Positions 8,419 through 16,194 of a stretch of DNA of 58,106 nt are shown in pieces. The stretch lies in the NCBI GenBank assembly GCA_002433485.1, contig DJIF01000003.1:1-58106 (forward strand). Direction: 5' to 3'. Source of the stretch: Deltaproteobacteria bacterium UBA6601. Its GTDB lineage: Bacteria; Myxococcota_A; UBA796; UBA9615. Every line of letters begins with the position of its first letter. Position 1 is the first letter of the stretch. The position numbers were made by a program, and so were the translations under genes. Below the pieces are notes generated by a model. It was not told the origin of the DNA and did not search any database. It was given only the letters and a program-made list of their open reading frames with translations.

Positions 8419-10107
8419 TCAGCCGGTGCAGGCGCCGAGCACCGTGTACTCGATCTCCAGGGTGTCGCCGTTCTCGGGCACGTAGTCGATGTCGAAAACG
8501 ATGGCCTGAAGTCCTGAGTTGTAAGTCCATCCGACGAACATCGGGACCCCATTCATGCGGACCTCAATACTGTCTTCGACCGGAGTCTGACTGAGCTCAA
8601 AGGTGTCGGCAAAGGACTGGGAAAGCCAGGCCAGAGCCGAGAGAGTACTGACCCAGTTGGGATCGCAGATCGATGCCGAGATGCCGTTGGTCATGTTGGT
8701 TGCTGAGACGAAGCCAGTGCCATTCTGGGCACTTCCACCATTGCCGCTGCAGCCGGAAATCCCGCCGGTAATGTCGGAAAGCACCACGTGGTCAGGGTTG
8801 GCCTTGAGACCCTGGAAGAAGTTCACATAGTCACCGACACCCCAGCCCAGTACGCCAGAGCTCTGCTCAGGCTCGTCGGAGACGAAGATGATGCGGAGGC
8901 CTGCATCGTCGCGCATGAAGCCGTAGTTGGCGCCTCCGGGCTGCAGGTTGTTGTTGCCGCCACCTCCCAGCGCCAGATAACCGCAATGCAGGCCCAGCTC
9001 ATCGATGGCACCGCTGGTGCCGAGATTGACGTTGAAGGCGAAGCTGCCTGCCGGATCAGAAGAGTTTGGGCTGATGATGTGCTCGGTACCTTGCAGTGCG
9101 CCGTTGTCGCCCTGGTCGGTGGTGGTTACGCCGATGTGATAGTCGATGTCGATAGCGTCCACGATCTGAATGAAGGAGGCAAAATTTACCGCCAGCGAAC
9201 TCTGCTCCTGATTCATGGAGCAGGAGTTGTCGACCACCCAGAGGATGTCGGTGGCGTTGTTGCCTTCCTGATAGTACTCGTCGATGTTGCTCGCACCGAG
9301 TTGGGCGATTCCGTACTGAGTGGCCGTGGCGTCCGGACTGCTGGGATCGTTGCTCTCAATATGGAGGACCCCGGTATCCGGTTGGACATCCGTGGGCACG
9401 TAATGGATTTCAACCGTTACTGGGCTGCCTCCAGCCGACATGGGATCCAGAACCAGACCTTCTTCCGGCAGGTTGTGAATTAAAGACATCTCGCCGTTGC
9501 CGCCCAGATCTTCGAACCAGATTCCATCGTCTTCGATCTCAAGCGGAGCCCGCCCGATGTTGGCGATGGTTACTTCCAGCTGGCTCACACAGCCCAGCTC
9601 TGGGCTACCAAAGTCAAAGACTGGAGGCTCAATAGAGATGGCAGGGGCCAGGCCTTCGGCGAGCAGGCGTACCAGAACCGCGGGGTTCTCGCGGTCGTTG
9701 GAGATGACCGTCATGGACCCGTCGGTGTGCTCGTCTTGCGTCGGGCTGTAGGCGAGCTGCACCAGAGTGCTGGCCTCGGGGGCAAGGAGGCGTTCCCAGT
9801 TGCCGTCGTTTACAACGTCAAAGGAGCCGTCGATGACCAGCTCTTCGATGTGCAGTGTGTCGGTGCCGATATTGCGAATCATCACATCCTTTTCACGGGT
9901 ATCGCCGGCATAGACGTCACCAAAGTCCACCAGCAGTGGGTCACTCGGATGATCGCTGCTCACTTCGATGGTGGCCTGTACGCGGGTCGGCAGCCCAGCT
10001 CCGGGCTGCCCGATCAGGGTCGTCTCTGAGCAGCCGAGCAGGCCGACGGCAAGGATGTTTCCCAGAGCCAGCGAGCCGAGGGTCAAATTGAACTGGGTGG
10101 TGCGCAC
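8419..10107 (-). CDS. Lipoprotein with two choice-of-anchor-D (ASPM/HYDIN-like) domains and a VWA domain
   Basis: This 562-aa protein starts at a GTG (10105-10107) with a near-perfect site AGGAGGT six bases upstream. A lipobox GLLGC (Cys26) marks a lipoprotein. Residues about 45-155 and 160-270 each carry the Ig-like pattern of choice-of-anchor-D repeats (VDFGDVYAG...MIRNIG and FDFGSPELGCVSQ...IANIGRAPLEI). From about 285 a VWA domain begins with DILWVVDNSCSM, where D-N-S-C-S (293-297) is a MIDAS-like DxSxS metal site. The C-terminal 80 residues form a further beta-rich module. Such proteins are common in Myxococcota and presumably act in adhesion or complex scaffolding on the cell surface. 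It is followed closely by the 78-aa gene. Confidence 0.8.
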   Translation of the reverse strand: MRTTQFNLTLGSLALGNILAVGLLGCSETTLIGQPGAGLPTRVQATIEVSSDHPSDPLLVDFGDVYAGDTREKDVMIRNIGTDTLHIEELVIDGSFDVVNDGNWERLLAPEASTLVQLAYSPTQDEHTDGSMTVISNDRENPAVLVRLLAEGLAPAISIEPPVFDFGSPELGCVSQLEVTIANIGRAPLEIEDDGIWFEDLGGNGEMSLIHNLPEEGLVLDPMSAGGSPVTVEIHYVPTDVQPDTGVLHIESNDPSSPDATATQYGIAQLGASNIDEYYQEGNNATDILWVVDNSCSMNQEQSSLAVNFASFIQIVDAIDIDYHIGVTTTDQGDNGALQGTEHIISPNSSDPAGSFAFNVNLGTSGAIDELGLHCGYLALGGGGNNNLQPGGANYGFMRDDAGLRIIFVSDEPEQSSGVLGWGVGDYVNFFQGLKANPDHVVLSDITGGISGCSGNGGSAQNGTGFVSATNMTNGISASICDPNWVSTLSALAWLSQSFADTFELSQTPVEDSIEVRMNGVPMFVGWTYNSGLQAIVFDIDYVPENGDTLEIEYTVLGACTG

Positions 10108-10161
10108 AGTGCTACCTCCTAAGTGGCATAGCCCTGAATTTTGGCGGAGGATGGTTTGAAG

Positions 10162-11664
10162 TCAAGGGCAGGGTTCTGCCGTCTCCGTGCCCGCGCGTGA
10201 GCGATCGGACTCTATCCAGCCTTTTTCTGCCGCCTCCTTCGACCTTAGGGCACTTACTAGGGCGCGGCCTTTCAGCAGGGCTTCATGCCACTCGCTGTCG
10301 GCTTCGGAATCGTAGACGATTCCCCCGCCGACCCCGAAGGAAACCTGTTGCCCCTGGAACAACAGAGTTCGTATTGCGACTGACAAGCTCAAGGTTCCAT
10401 CCAGTCCAATCCAGCCGATTGCCCCGGTGTAAGGACCGCGCCGACTACGTTCTAGTTCTTCAAGCAGGGCCATTGCACGTAGCTTAGGGGCGCCGATGCA
10501 GGAGCCTGGTGGAAAGCAGGCGCGGAGCAGGTCAAAGGCATCGCGACCTTGCCCCATCTGACCGCGCACGGTCCCGACCAGGTGCCAAACTGAAGGATGT
10601 GCTTCGGCGATCAGCTGCGGGTTTCGATCGACGCTGCCGGGTTCACAGACCCTGCCGATGTCGTTACGCATCAGATCTACGATCATGGCCAGCTCGGCGT
10701 GGTCCTTCTTAGATTTGATCAGCTTCTCTCGTTGAGCCCGGTCCTCTGCGGGCTGTTGCGGTAGTCGGGCGATGGTTCCTTTGATCGGCTGGGACTGCAC
10801 CCGACCGTCTCGCTGCAGTTCAAGGAAGCTCTCCGGGCTGGACGAGACCAGGGTGCAGTCGGGAAGGTCCAGATAGGCCGCGTAGGGAGCGGGGTTATCA
10901 CGCAACAGCCGCGCGAAGGTGCTCAGCGGGCTGTCGGGATGGGGGCATCGGCCGCGCATGCGAAAGGTGAGGTTGGCCTGGTACACCGATCCGGCGCGGA
11001 TTTCTGCCTTGATTCGCGCTACAGCCTCGCTGTGTTCTGCTTGACTCAGTTCGGTCTGTAGCGTGCCTGCAAGCCCAGCCTTGGGATCTGGAAGCTGCAC
11101 AGGCGAGGTGTTTAGCTGTTGCCAGCGCTGGAGCAGAGTAAAGGGTGCTCCGGGCAATCGGTGGTGGCGAATCTCTTGGGCTCTATCCCCGCCGATCAGC
11201 AAGACTTCATCATAGAGGCCCAGCTGGAAATCCCACGGGACCTCTGTCTTGAGTTGATGGGGCAGATTTTCAAAGCGCCGTCCAAGATCGTAAGAGAAGC
11301 AGCCGGCCAGGCCGCCCAGAAACAGGGGTGGTTTTGAGCCGCTGGGAGATTCAGTGCCAGTAGGCGAGAAGCGCAGCCGGTTGGCGATCCGTTGCAGCCG
11401 ATCAAAGGCGTCTCCCGGTCCTGGATCAGCGTCCCTAAAGCGCCGCAACCAGCCGCGGTCTCCCTCAGGTCCAGGCACGATCTCCAGGAAGTTGCCGGTC
11501 CCGCGAAGCCAAAGGGCCGGAGTTGTTGAGATGATTGATTGGGCGCTCGCTCGACGGGTGCCAGCGGTCTCCAGCCAAAGGCTGCCCGGAGTTCGAGCAA
11601 GAGTAAGTAAGCGGGCCCGTGTTGTGCTGGCAGCGAAGCCTGGGTGCAGTTGGTTGGTGGTCAT
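10162..11664 (-). CDS. pabB: Aminodeoxychorismate synthase component I (PabB)
   Basis: PabB aminates chorismate to 4-amino-4-deoxychorismate for folate synthesis. The 500-aa chain has the chorismate-binding fold: GCFSYDLGRRFENL (about 121), SVYQANLTFRMRG, VSSSPESFLEL (about 273), the PabB-type PIKGT (293-297; its Lys forms the covalent intermediate that separates PabB from TrpE), DLMRNDIGRVC, GSCIGAPKLRAM and the C-terminal GRRGPYTGAIGWI-like segment. No PabA amidotransferase or PabC lyase is in the window, so the partner must lie elsewhere. It sits in a minus-strand run between two lipoprotein genes, 33 bp after the upstream one. Confidence 0.9.
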   Translation of the reverse strand: MTTNQLHPGFAASTTRARLLTLARTPGSLWLETAGTRRASAQSIISTTPALWLRGTGNFLEIVPGPEGDRGWLRRFRDADPGPGDAFDRLQRIANRLRFSPTGTESPSGSKPPLFLGGLAGCFSYDLGRRFENLPHQLKTEVPWDFQLGLYDEVLLIGGDRAQEIRHHRLPGAPFTLLQRWQQLNTSPVQLPDPKAGLAGTLQTELSQAEHSEAVARIKAEIRAGSVYQANLTFRMRGRCPHPDSPLSTFARLLRDNPAPYAAYLDLPDCTLVSSSPESFLELQRDGRVQSQPIKGTIARLPQQPAEDRAQREKLIKSKKDHAELAMIVDLMRNDIGRVCEPGSVDRNPQLIAEAHPSVWHLVGTVRGQMGQGRDAFDLLRACFPPGSCIGAPKLRAMALLEELERSRRGPYTGAIGWIGLDGTLSLSVAIRTLLFQGQQVSFGVGGGIVYDSEADSEWHEALLKGRALVSALRSKEAAEKGWIESDRSRAGTETAEPCP

Positions 11665-11697
11665 CAGGGCCTACAGCTGAATGGAGCTTTGGGTTGC

Positions 11698-12582
11698 TCA
11701 GAGCGCTGAGTCGTCGTCGTCTCCTGCTGCGGTGACGGTGATTCCTGAAGTCGCCGATGAGACTCCCACCACCACACCGGGGAGTTCATCGACCAGGATG
11801 TCAGCCCGGACCTCTCGACGAACATCTAAAAGCGCCGTTCCTTCGGGCAGGACACTGAGATCGTCGGACGTCAGAGTAAAGGCTCCGTCGTCCTGAACTC
11901 GGCAGGAGACCCAGTAAAACGAATCCCCTTCACTGTGAGTGGCGAGAATGGTGATCTGGTTCATCTCCGCACCACCCAGCCACTCGATGGAAACCTCTCC
12001 ACCGGCCTCGACCAGGGAACTGATTGCGATGCTGGGAGGAGTTCCCAGGGCACCCGTGAATTCAGTTGCTGATAGATCCGGTCCGCCGCTGGTCTTGATG
12101 TCGAATTCCTGATTAGGAGTCCATGAGCTGTAGGGCAGGATGGCTTGAAAGTGATCATCCTCATAGGTGAGTTGATATTCACCATCACCCATCACCAGAC
12201 TTACGTTACCTACGTCAAGGGTTGAGTCTGGGAGGCGGTATTGGCCGATGGGAGACTCGCCACCGTGACAGCTGTCGATGTCGTTGGGAGGAGTGGGGCG
12301 CATCTGCAGGCTTTGGTGTGGGAACCAGGAGGCGACCGCTCGGACAACCGGACTGGTTGTGCCCTGGGCGTCATTCCGAGTGACTTCAACTCGTGCTACG
12401 GCCCAGGTTTCATCGGGTGTGCCGCCGACTGTGTCGTCGTCGTCGTCGCTACTGCTACCGCCGCCACCGCCGCCGCCCCATTGGAAGGGCGCTTCCTCCT
12501 CCTGGCAACCTGAGCTGTACAACCCCAGCAGCACCAGAGTGGTGATGAGCAGGTAGTTGGTTATGGTGACGTTCAGGAACAT
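11698..12582 (-). CDS. Gly/Asp-rich lipoprotein ending in GDDDDSAL
   Basis: A hydrophobic signal ends in a lipobox-like YSSGC, followed by a linker of seven Gly and an SSSDDDDD tract. The body (about 60-270) is beta-rich and unrecognised, with two Cys (DSCHGGES and WVSCRVQ). The last residues, AAGDDDDSAL, are an acidic tail of a kind repeated in other proteins here. I choose the ATG at 12582: the upstream ATG at 12594 has its GGAG directly abutting, whereas 12582 has GGGAAG at normal spacing. Together with pabB and thiE it belongs to a co-directional minus-strand run. It is probably a surface lipoprotein of unknown function. Confidence 0.65.
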   Translation of the reverse strand: MFLNVTITNYLLITTLVLLGLYSSGCQEEEAPFQWGGGGGGGSSSDDDDDTVGGTPDETWAVARVEVTRNDAQGTTSPVVRAVASWFPHQSLQMRPTPPNDIDSCHGGESPIGQYRLPDSTLDVGNVSLVMGDGEYQLTYEDDHFQAILPYSSWTPNQEFDIKTSGGPDLSATEFTGALGTPPSIAISSLVEAGGEVSIEWLGGAEMNQITILATHSEGDSFYWVSCRVQDDGAFTLTSDDLSVLPEGTALLDVRREVRADILVDELPGVVVGVSSATSGITVTAAGDDDDSAL

Positions 12583-12606
12583 TGGGCTTCCCATCTCCGG
12601 TTGCTG

Positions 12607-13293
12607 TTACTCCAGCTTGGCATCGAGCCCTTGCTGAAAGGCCATCGCTGTTTCTTTGTAGCTGGCCGATGAGCTGATCGCTGAGATTACTGCGACGGCG
12701 TGGACTCCTGTCTGCTTGAGGTCGGGTAGGTGTTGCAACTCGATCCCGCCAATGGCCACGACCGGTACCCTAGCCTTCTGCACCACCTCCTTCAAGGCAC
12801 TGAGGCCCACTGCAGCCCTCGGGCTGCGACGATCGTTGGGGCTGAGATGCTTGCCACTGGAGCTATAGATCGGGCCGAAGCCAATGTAGTCGATGGGTAG
12901 TTGTTGGGCAGCCAGCGCCTCTGCTGGGCTGCTGGTGCTCAGTCCGATCAGCGCGCTGGGCCCGAGGGCTTGACGGGCTTGGCGGGGGTCGATGTCTTCC
13001 TGACCGAGGTGCAGTCCGAGTCCTTTGCAAGAGGCTGCAACTTGGAGCCGATCGTTGATGATGAGGCTGGCTCCATGAGCCTGACAGGGTCCAAGCAGTG
13101 CTGGGACGAGAGCCAGGTGTTCGGCGTCGCTGGCGTCTTTCATTCGGAGCTGAACGATGCGCACTCCTGCTCCCAGGAGTGCGAGACATAAGGCGCGGGG
13201 ATCTGGGCTACCAGGTGCCGCTGGATCGATGATCCCATATAAGCCTGAGATGGCGTCCAGACACCGGCTTTCTGGCCCGGGGACTGTGGTCAC
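12607..13293 (-). CDS. thiE: Thiamine-phosphate synthase ThiE
   Basis: ThiE joins HMP-PP and HET-P (the thiazole phosphate) to give thiamine phosphate. This 228-aa TIM-barrel protein shows YGIIDPA, VRIVQLRMKDAS, LIINDRLQVAA, GLHLGQEDI, LIGLSTSS, DYIGFGPIY, PVVAIGGI and VAVISAI, in the standard order. The GPIY segment normally continues as TxTK; here it is SSSGKHL, a mild variation. It starts 3 bp after the stop of the NtrC-like gene, so it is likely co-transcribed with a signalling pair, which is unusual. No TPP riboswitch could sit in so short a gap. Confidence 0.92.
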   Translation of the reverse strand: MTTVPGPESRCLDAISGLYGIIDPAAPGSPDPRALCLALLGAGVRIVQLRMKDASDAEHLALVPALLGPCQAHGASLIINDRLQVAASCKGLGLHLGQEDIDPRQARQALGPSALIGLSTSSPAEALAAQQLPIDYIGFGPIYSSSGKHLSPNDRRSPRAAVGLSALKEVVQKARVPVVAIGGIELQHLPDLKQTGVHAVAVISAISSSASYKETAMAFQQGLDAKLE

Positions 13294-13296
13294 TGG

Positions 13297-14775
13297 TCAG
13301 CGATTCTTGGACCGCTTCGGGCGGTATTCCCTGGTGTCGAGGGAGTGTGCTGCCAGTTTACGGCGCAGGGTGTTGCGGTTGATGCCAAGCAGGCCCGCGG
13401 CGCGCAGTTGGTTGCCTTCCATGCGCTTCATAGCCAGATCAAGGATCACTTTTTCAGAGGTGCCGACCACCAGCTCAAAGAGATCCGAGCGGGTCTCCGC
13501 TTCAGGCTCGGGGTAGGTCCGTACCAGAGCTCGAAGTCGCTTATGCAGGGTTGCCTCAAAGCTCTCATCCTGCGCGCCGGTTCGTCGTCGGGCAAGTCTC
13601 CCTGTGGGGCCGATCAGGTCTTCGATTCGAATGGATGGCCCCTGGGCGTAGGTCGCGGCTCGAACCAGCACGTTCTCCAGTTCGCGTACGTTGCCCGGCC
13701 AGGTGTATTGGCAGAGCCACTCAATGGCCTCTTCGCTGAGATTTCGATTGGGGATTGAGCCACTCGATGAGTGCTTTTTCAGCAGCCAGTTGGCCAGCGG
13801 TGGGATGTCATCGATCCGATCGCGAAGTGCCGGCAGGTGGATGGTAAGCACGTTGAGTCGGAAGAACAGGTCGCGGCGAAAGGTTCCGGCGCGGACGTCT
13901 TCGGCGAGGTCCCGGTGGGTTGCGGTGACGATGCGCACATCTGCGCTGACCTCTCGGTCTGCGCCCAGTGGATAGAAGCTCTTCGCCTCGAGAACGCGCA
14001 GCAGCTTTGCTTGCAGTGCCAGCGGCATCTCCCCGACCTCATCGAGGAACAGGGTGCCCCCATCGGCGGCCAGAAACTTCCCTTGGGTTGCCGTGTGAGC
14101 ACCGGTGAACGCCCCGCGGGCATGGCCAAACAGCTCCGCTTCAAGCAGTTCACCAGGAATCGCGGCGGTATTGACCGCGACGAAGGGCGCCTCCGCTCGG
14201 TCGCTCTCCTGGTGGAGGATGCGAGCAACCAACTCCTTGCCTGTGCCACTCTCGCCACTGATCAGAACCGAGTGCGGGCTGGCGGCGGCTCTGCCGATGC
14301 ACTTGAAGACATTCTGCATTGCGCGGCTGTGACCGTATAGAGTGCGTGAGTCGGCAGCTGACACTGCAAGGCTGCGGTCTTCGATGACCTTGGGTGGCTT
14401 CGGCAGTTGGCCTCGATCGCGTACCGCACGCATGACCAGCTCTTCAAAAAGGTCCACATCAAAGGGCTTGCACAGGTACTCATAGGCACCCCCCTTCATG
14501 GCCTGAATGGCGTTGGACATGGTGTTCTGCGCAGTGATGATGATGACGTGGGGAGGATCTTCCAGGTGTGAGACCTGAGAGAGCACTTCAAGTCCCGTCA
14601 TCGACGGCATCTTCAGGTCCACGACCGCTACATCGAAGTGATCCTCGCGGAGCATCTTCATGGCGCTGCTACCATCACCCGTCTGCTGAACTTCCAGACC
14701 TTTCCGGCAGAGGCTCTTGTTCATTACGGTGCGGAGGCTTAGGTCATCCTCGGCGATAAGCACTCGTGAGGGCAT
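13297..14775 (-). CDS. NtrC-family sigma-54 response regulator
   Basis: The 492-aa activator has the full NtrC layout. The receiver is 1-120 with phospho-acceptor Asp53 (VVDLKMPSMTG) and Lys103 (CKPF). The AAA+ domain has Walker A GESGTGKE (174-181), the sigma-54 contact loop GAFTGA (221-226) and Walker B LFLDE (242-246). A C-terminal Fis-type helix-turn-helix ends in LGINRNTLRRKL. It should open sigma-54 promoters when phosphorylated by its partner kinase, whose stop codon overlaps its ATG (TGATG). A strong sigma-54 promoter exists in the window at 55.08 kb, but a regulatory link is only inference. The similarity to GlnG/NtrC does not prove a nitrogen role. Confidence 0.93.
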   Translation of the reverse strand: MPSRVLIAEDDLSLRTVMNKSLCRKGLEVQQTGDGSSAMKMLREDHFDVAVVDLKMPSMTGLEVLSQVSHLEDPPHVIIITAQNTMSNAIQAMKGGAYEYLCKPFDVDLFEELVMRAVRDRGQLPKPPKVIEDRSLAVSAADSRTLYGHSRAMQNVFKCIGRAAASPHSVLISGESGTGKELVARILHQESDRAEAPFVAVNTAAIPGELLEAELFGHARGAFTGAHTATQGKFLAADGGTLFLDEVGEMPLALQAKLLRVLEAKSFYPLGADREVSADVRIVTATHRDLAEDVRAGTFRRDLFFRLNVLTIHLPALRDRIDDIPPLANWLLKKHSSSGSIPNRNLSEEAIEWLCQYTWPGNVRELENVLVRAATYAQGPSIRIEDLIGPTGRLARRRTGAQDESFEATLHKRLRALVRTYPEPEAETRSDLFELVVGTSEKVILDLAMKRMEGNQLRAAGLLGINRNTLRRKLAAHSLDTREYRPKRSKNR

Positions 14776-15908
14776 CAGGCGTTCATTTCCAGTGATGAGG
14801 CCCCATAGAGCCGGCTGCTAGGATTGTTGCTCCAAGGGTCCAGGGCGCTGGAGTTCCCTTCGGCGAGACGCTCAAAGAACACCAGGGTAAAGCGTGCGCC
14901 CAGCCCCGGGCGCGGCTCAAGCAGCAGCTTTCCGCTGTGTTCCTCTACCGCTAGGCGAGTCAAAAACAGTCCGAGTCCGGTCCCTTCAGCTTTGGTGGTC
15001 GAGAATGGATCGAACAGGGTCGAACTGCGGGACGGCTCGATGCCTTCACCATCGTCGGTTACCTCAATAGCTACGGGTCGGCCCCGGTTCAGGCCGGAGT
15101 CCCTGCGGTGTTGATCGCTCACAATCCGGGTCCGAACGATCACGTGAGAGGCAGCCGCCTCTACGGCATTGCGCAGGATGTTGCTGGCTGCCTCGCGAAT
15201 TCGCTCTTCGTCCCCTTCGATCTGAGGTAGGGACGGATCGAGGTCCAGCTGGATGTTCAAGCCTGGGTTGGCACCGCAGCGTGCCTCGATAAGTGCGACT
15301 TCATTGTGAATGATGCGGTTGAGGCAGTGCAGGCCCCTTAGCAGGGGTCTGGGTCGGCACAAGGCCATCAGTCGTTCAACCAGGGTGTCGATACGGTCGG
15401 ACTCGCGAATGATCAGCTCTGTCAACTCAAGCTGCTCGTGGGGGTCGAGGTCCCGGCAAAGCAACTGAGCAGCTCCGCGGATTCCACTGAGTGGGTTGCG
15501 AATTTCGTGAGCCATTCCAGCAGCGAGACTGTCGAGCCAGGCGAGGCGTTGGCGGAATTCTTTGGCGGCTTGAGTCGCAAGGTGATCTTGCTCTTCAGTT
15601 AACTGCAGTACCACTTGGCCAGGCTGCGGGCCGCTCGAGGCAGTAATGCTGAGCTCCCGCTTGGAGAATCCCTGCTTCCAGCTCAGGCCGCGATAGCTGC
15701 AGGTTGACGCTCCCTGGTCTATTCGCTCAACGATTTCAGCGACCTCGAGCGGCAGGCAGCTCCCTATGGGGCAGCCAATAAGCCTGGCGAGGCTCTTGCC
15801 TAACAGCTCTGCCGCAGGGGTGTTTGCGTACAGAACCATGCCCTTAGCAACGACAACTACGCCACAGGGAAGGTGCTCAAGTACAGTTTCGGCCTTGGTG
15901 CCGTTCAT
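14775..15908 (-). CDS. NtrB-like PAS histidine kinase
   Basis: This 377-aa cytoplasmic kinase pairs with the regulator that follows it (1-bp stop/start overlap). A PAS-like domain covers about 8-105 (LPCGVVVVAKGMVLYANTPA). The HisKA box is LAAGMAHEIRNPLSG with phospho-acceptor His134. The ATPase domain has an N-box (ASNILRNAVEAA), the G1 box VTDDGEGIEPS and the G2 box GTGLGLFLTRLAVEEH. There are no transmembrane segments, as for GlnL/NtrB. The C-terminus carries a 30-residue tail beyond the ATPase core. Input signal unknown. Confidence 0.92.
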   Translation of the reverse strand: MNGTKAETVLEHLPCGVVVVAKGMVLYANTPAAELLGKSLARLIGCPIGSCLPLEVAEIVERIDQGASTCSYRGLSWKQGFSKRELSITASSGPQPGQVVLQLTEEQDHLATQAAKEFRQRLAWLDSLAAGMAHEIRNPLSGIRGAAQLLCRDLDPHEQLELTELIIRESDRIDTLVERLMALCRPRPLLRGLHCLNRIIHNEVALIEARCGANPGLNIQLDLDPSLPQIEGDEERIREAASNILRNAVEAAASHVIVRTRIVSDQHRRDSGLNRGRPVAIEVTDDGEGIEPSRSSTLFDPFSTTKAEGTGLGLFLTRLAVEEHSGKLLLEPRPGLGARFTLVFFERLAEGNSSALDPWSNNPSSRLYGASSLEMNA

Positions 15909-16194
15909 CTTGCTTCGCGTCTTGCCTCTTGCTCCGCTGGGACGGAGGCTTCGATCAGTGGTTCAAGGAGCGATGTGCCGACACGGCTCTAGAGCTATGA
16001 CGACCCACCGAACAACCCGGATGGCCACATCATCGGGGACACTCGGAAGACGCTACACAATGGATTTCTAACACAGCGCAGAGGCGCGATCTGGCGCAAA
16101 ATGAAGCGAGCCGTGATCTTTATCATAAGTACCCGGCTCAGAAGAGAAAAGTGACCCCTGGCAGGAATCGTCCTTGACCTGCTCTCGGGAATTT

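Noticed and set aside
16157..16175. Possible sigma-54 promoter (TGGCAGG...CCTTG) before the LysM gene
   Set aside because: The -12 element does not match TTGC at the correct spacing.
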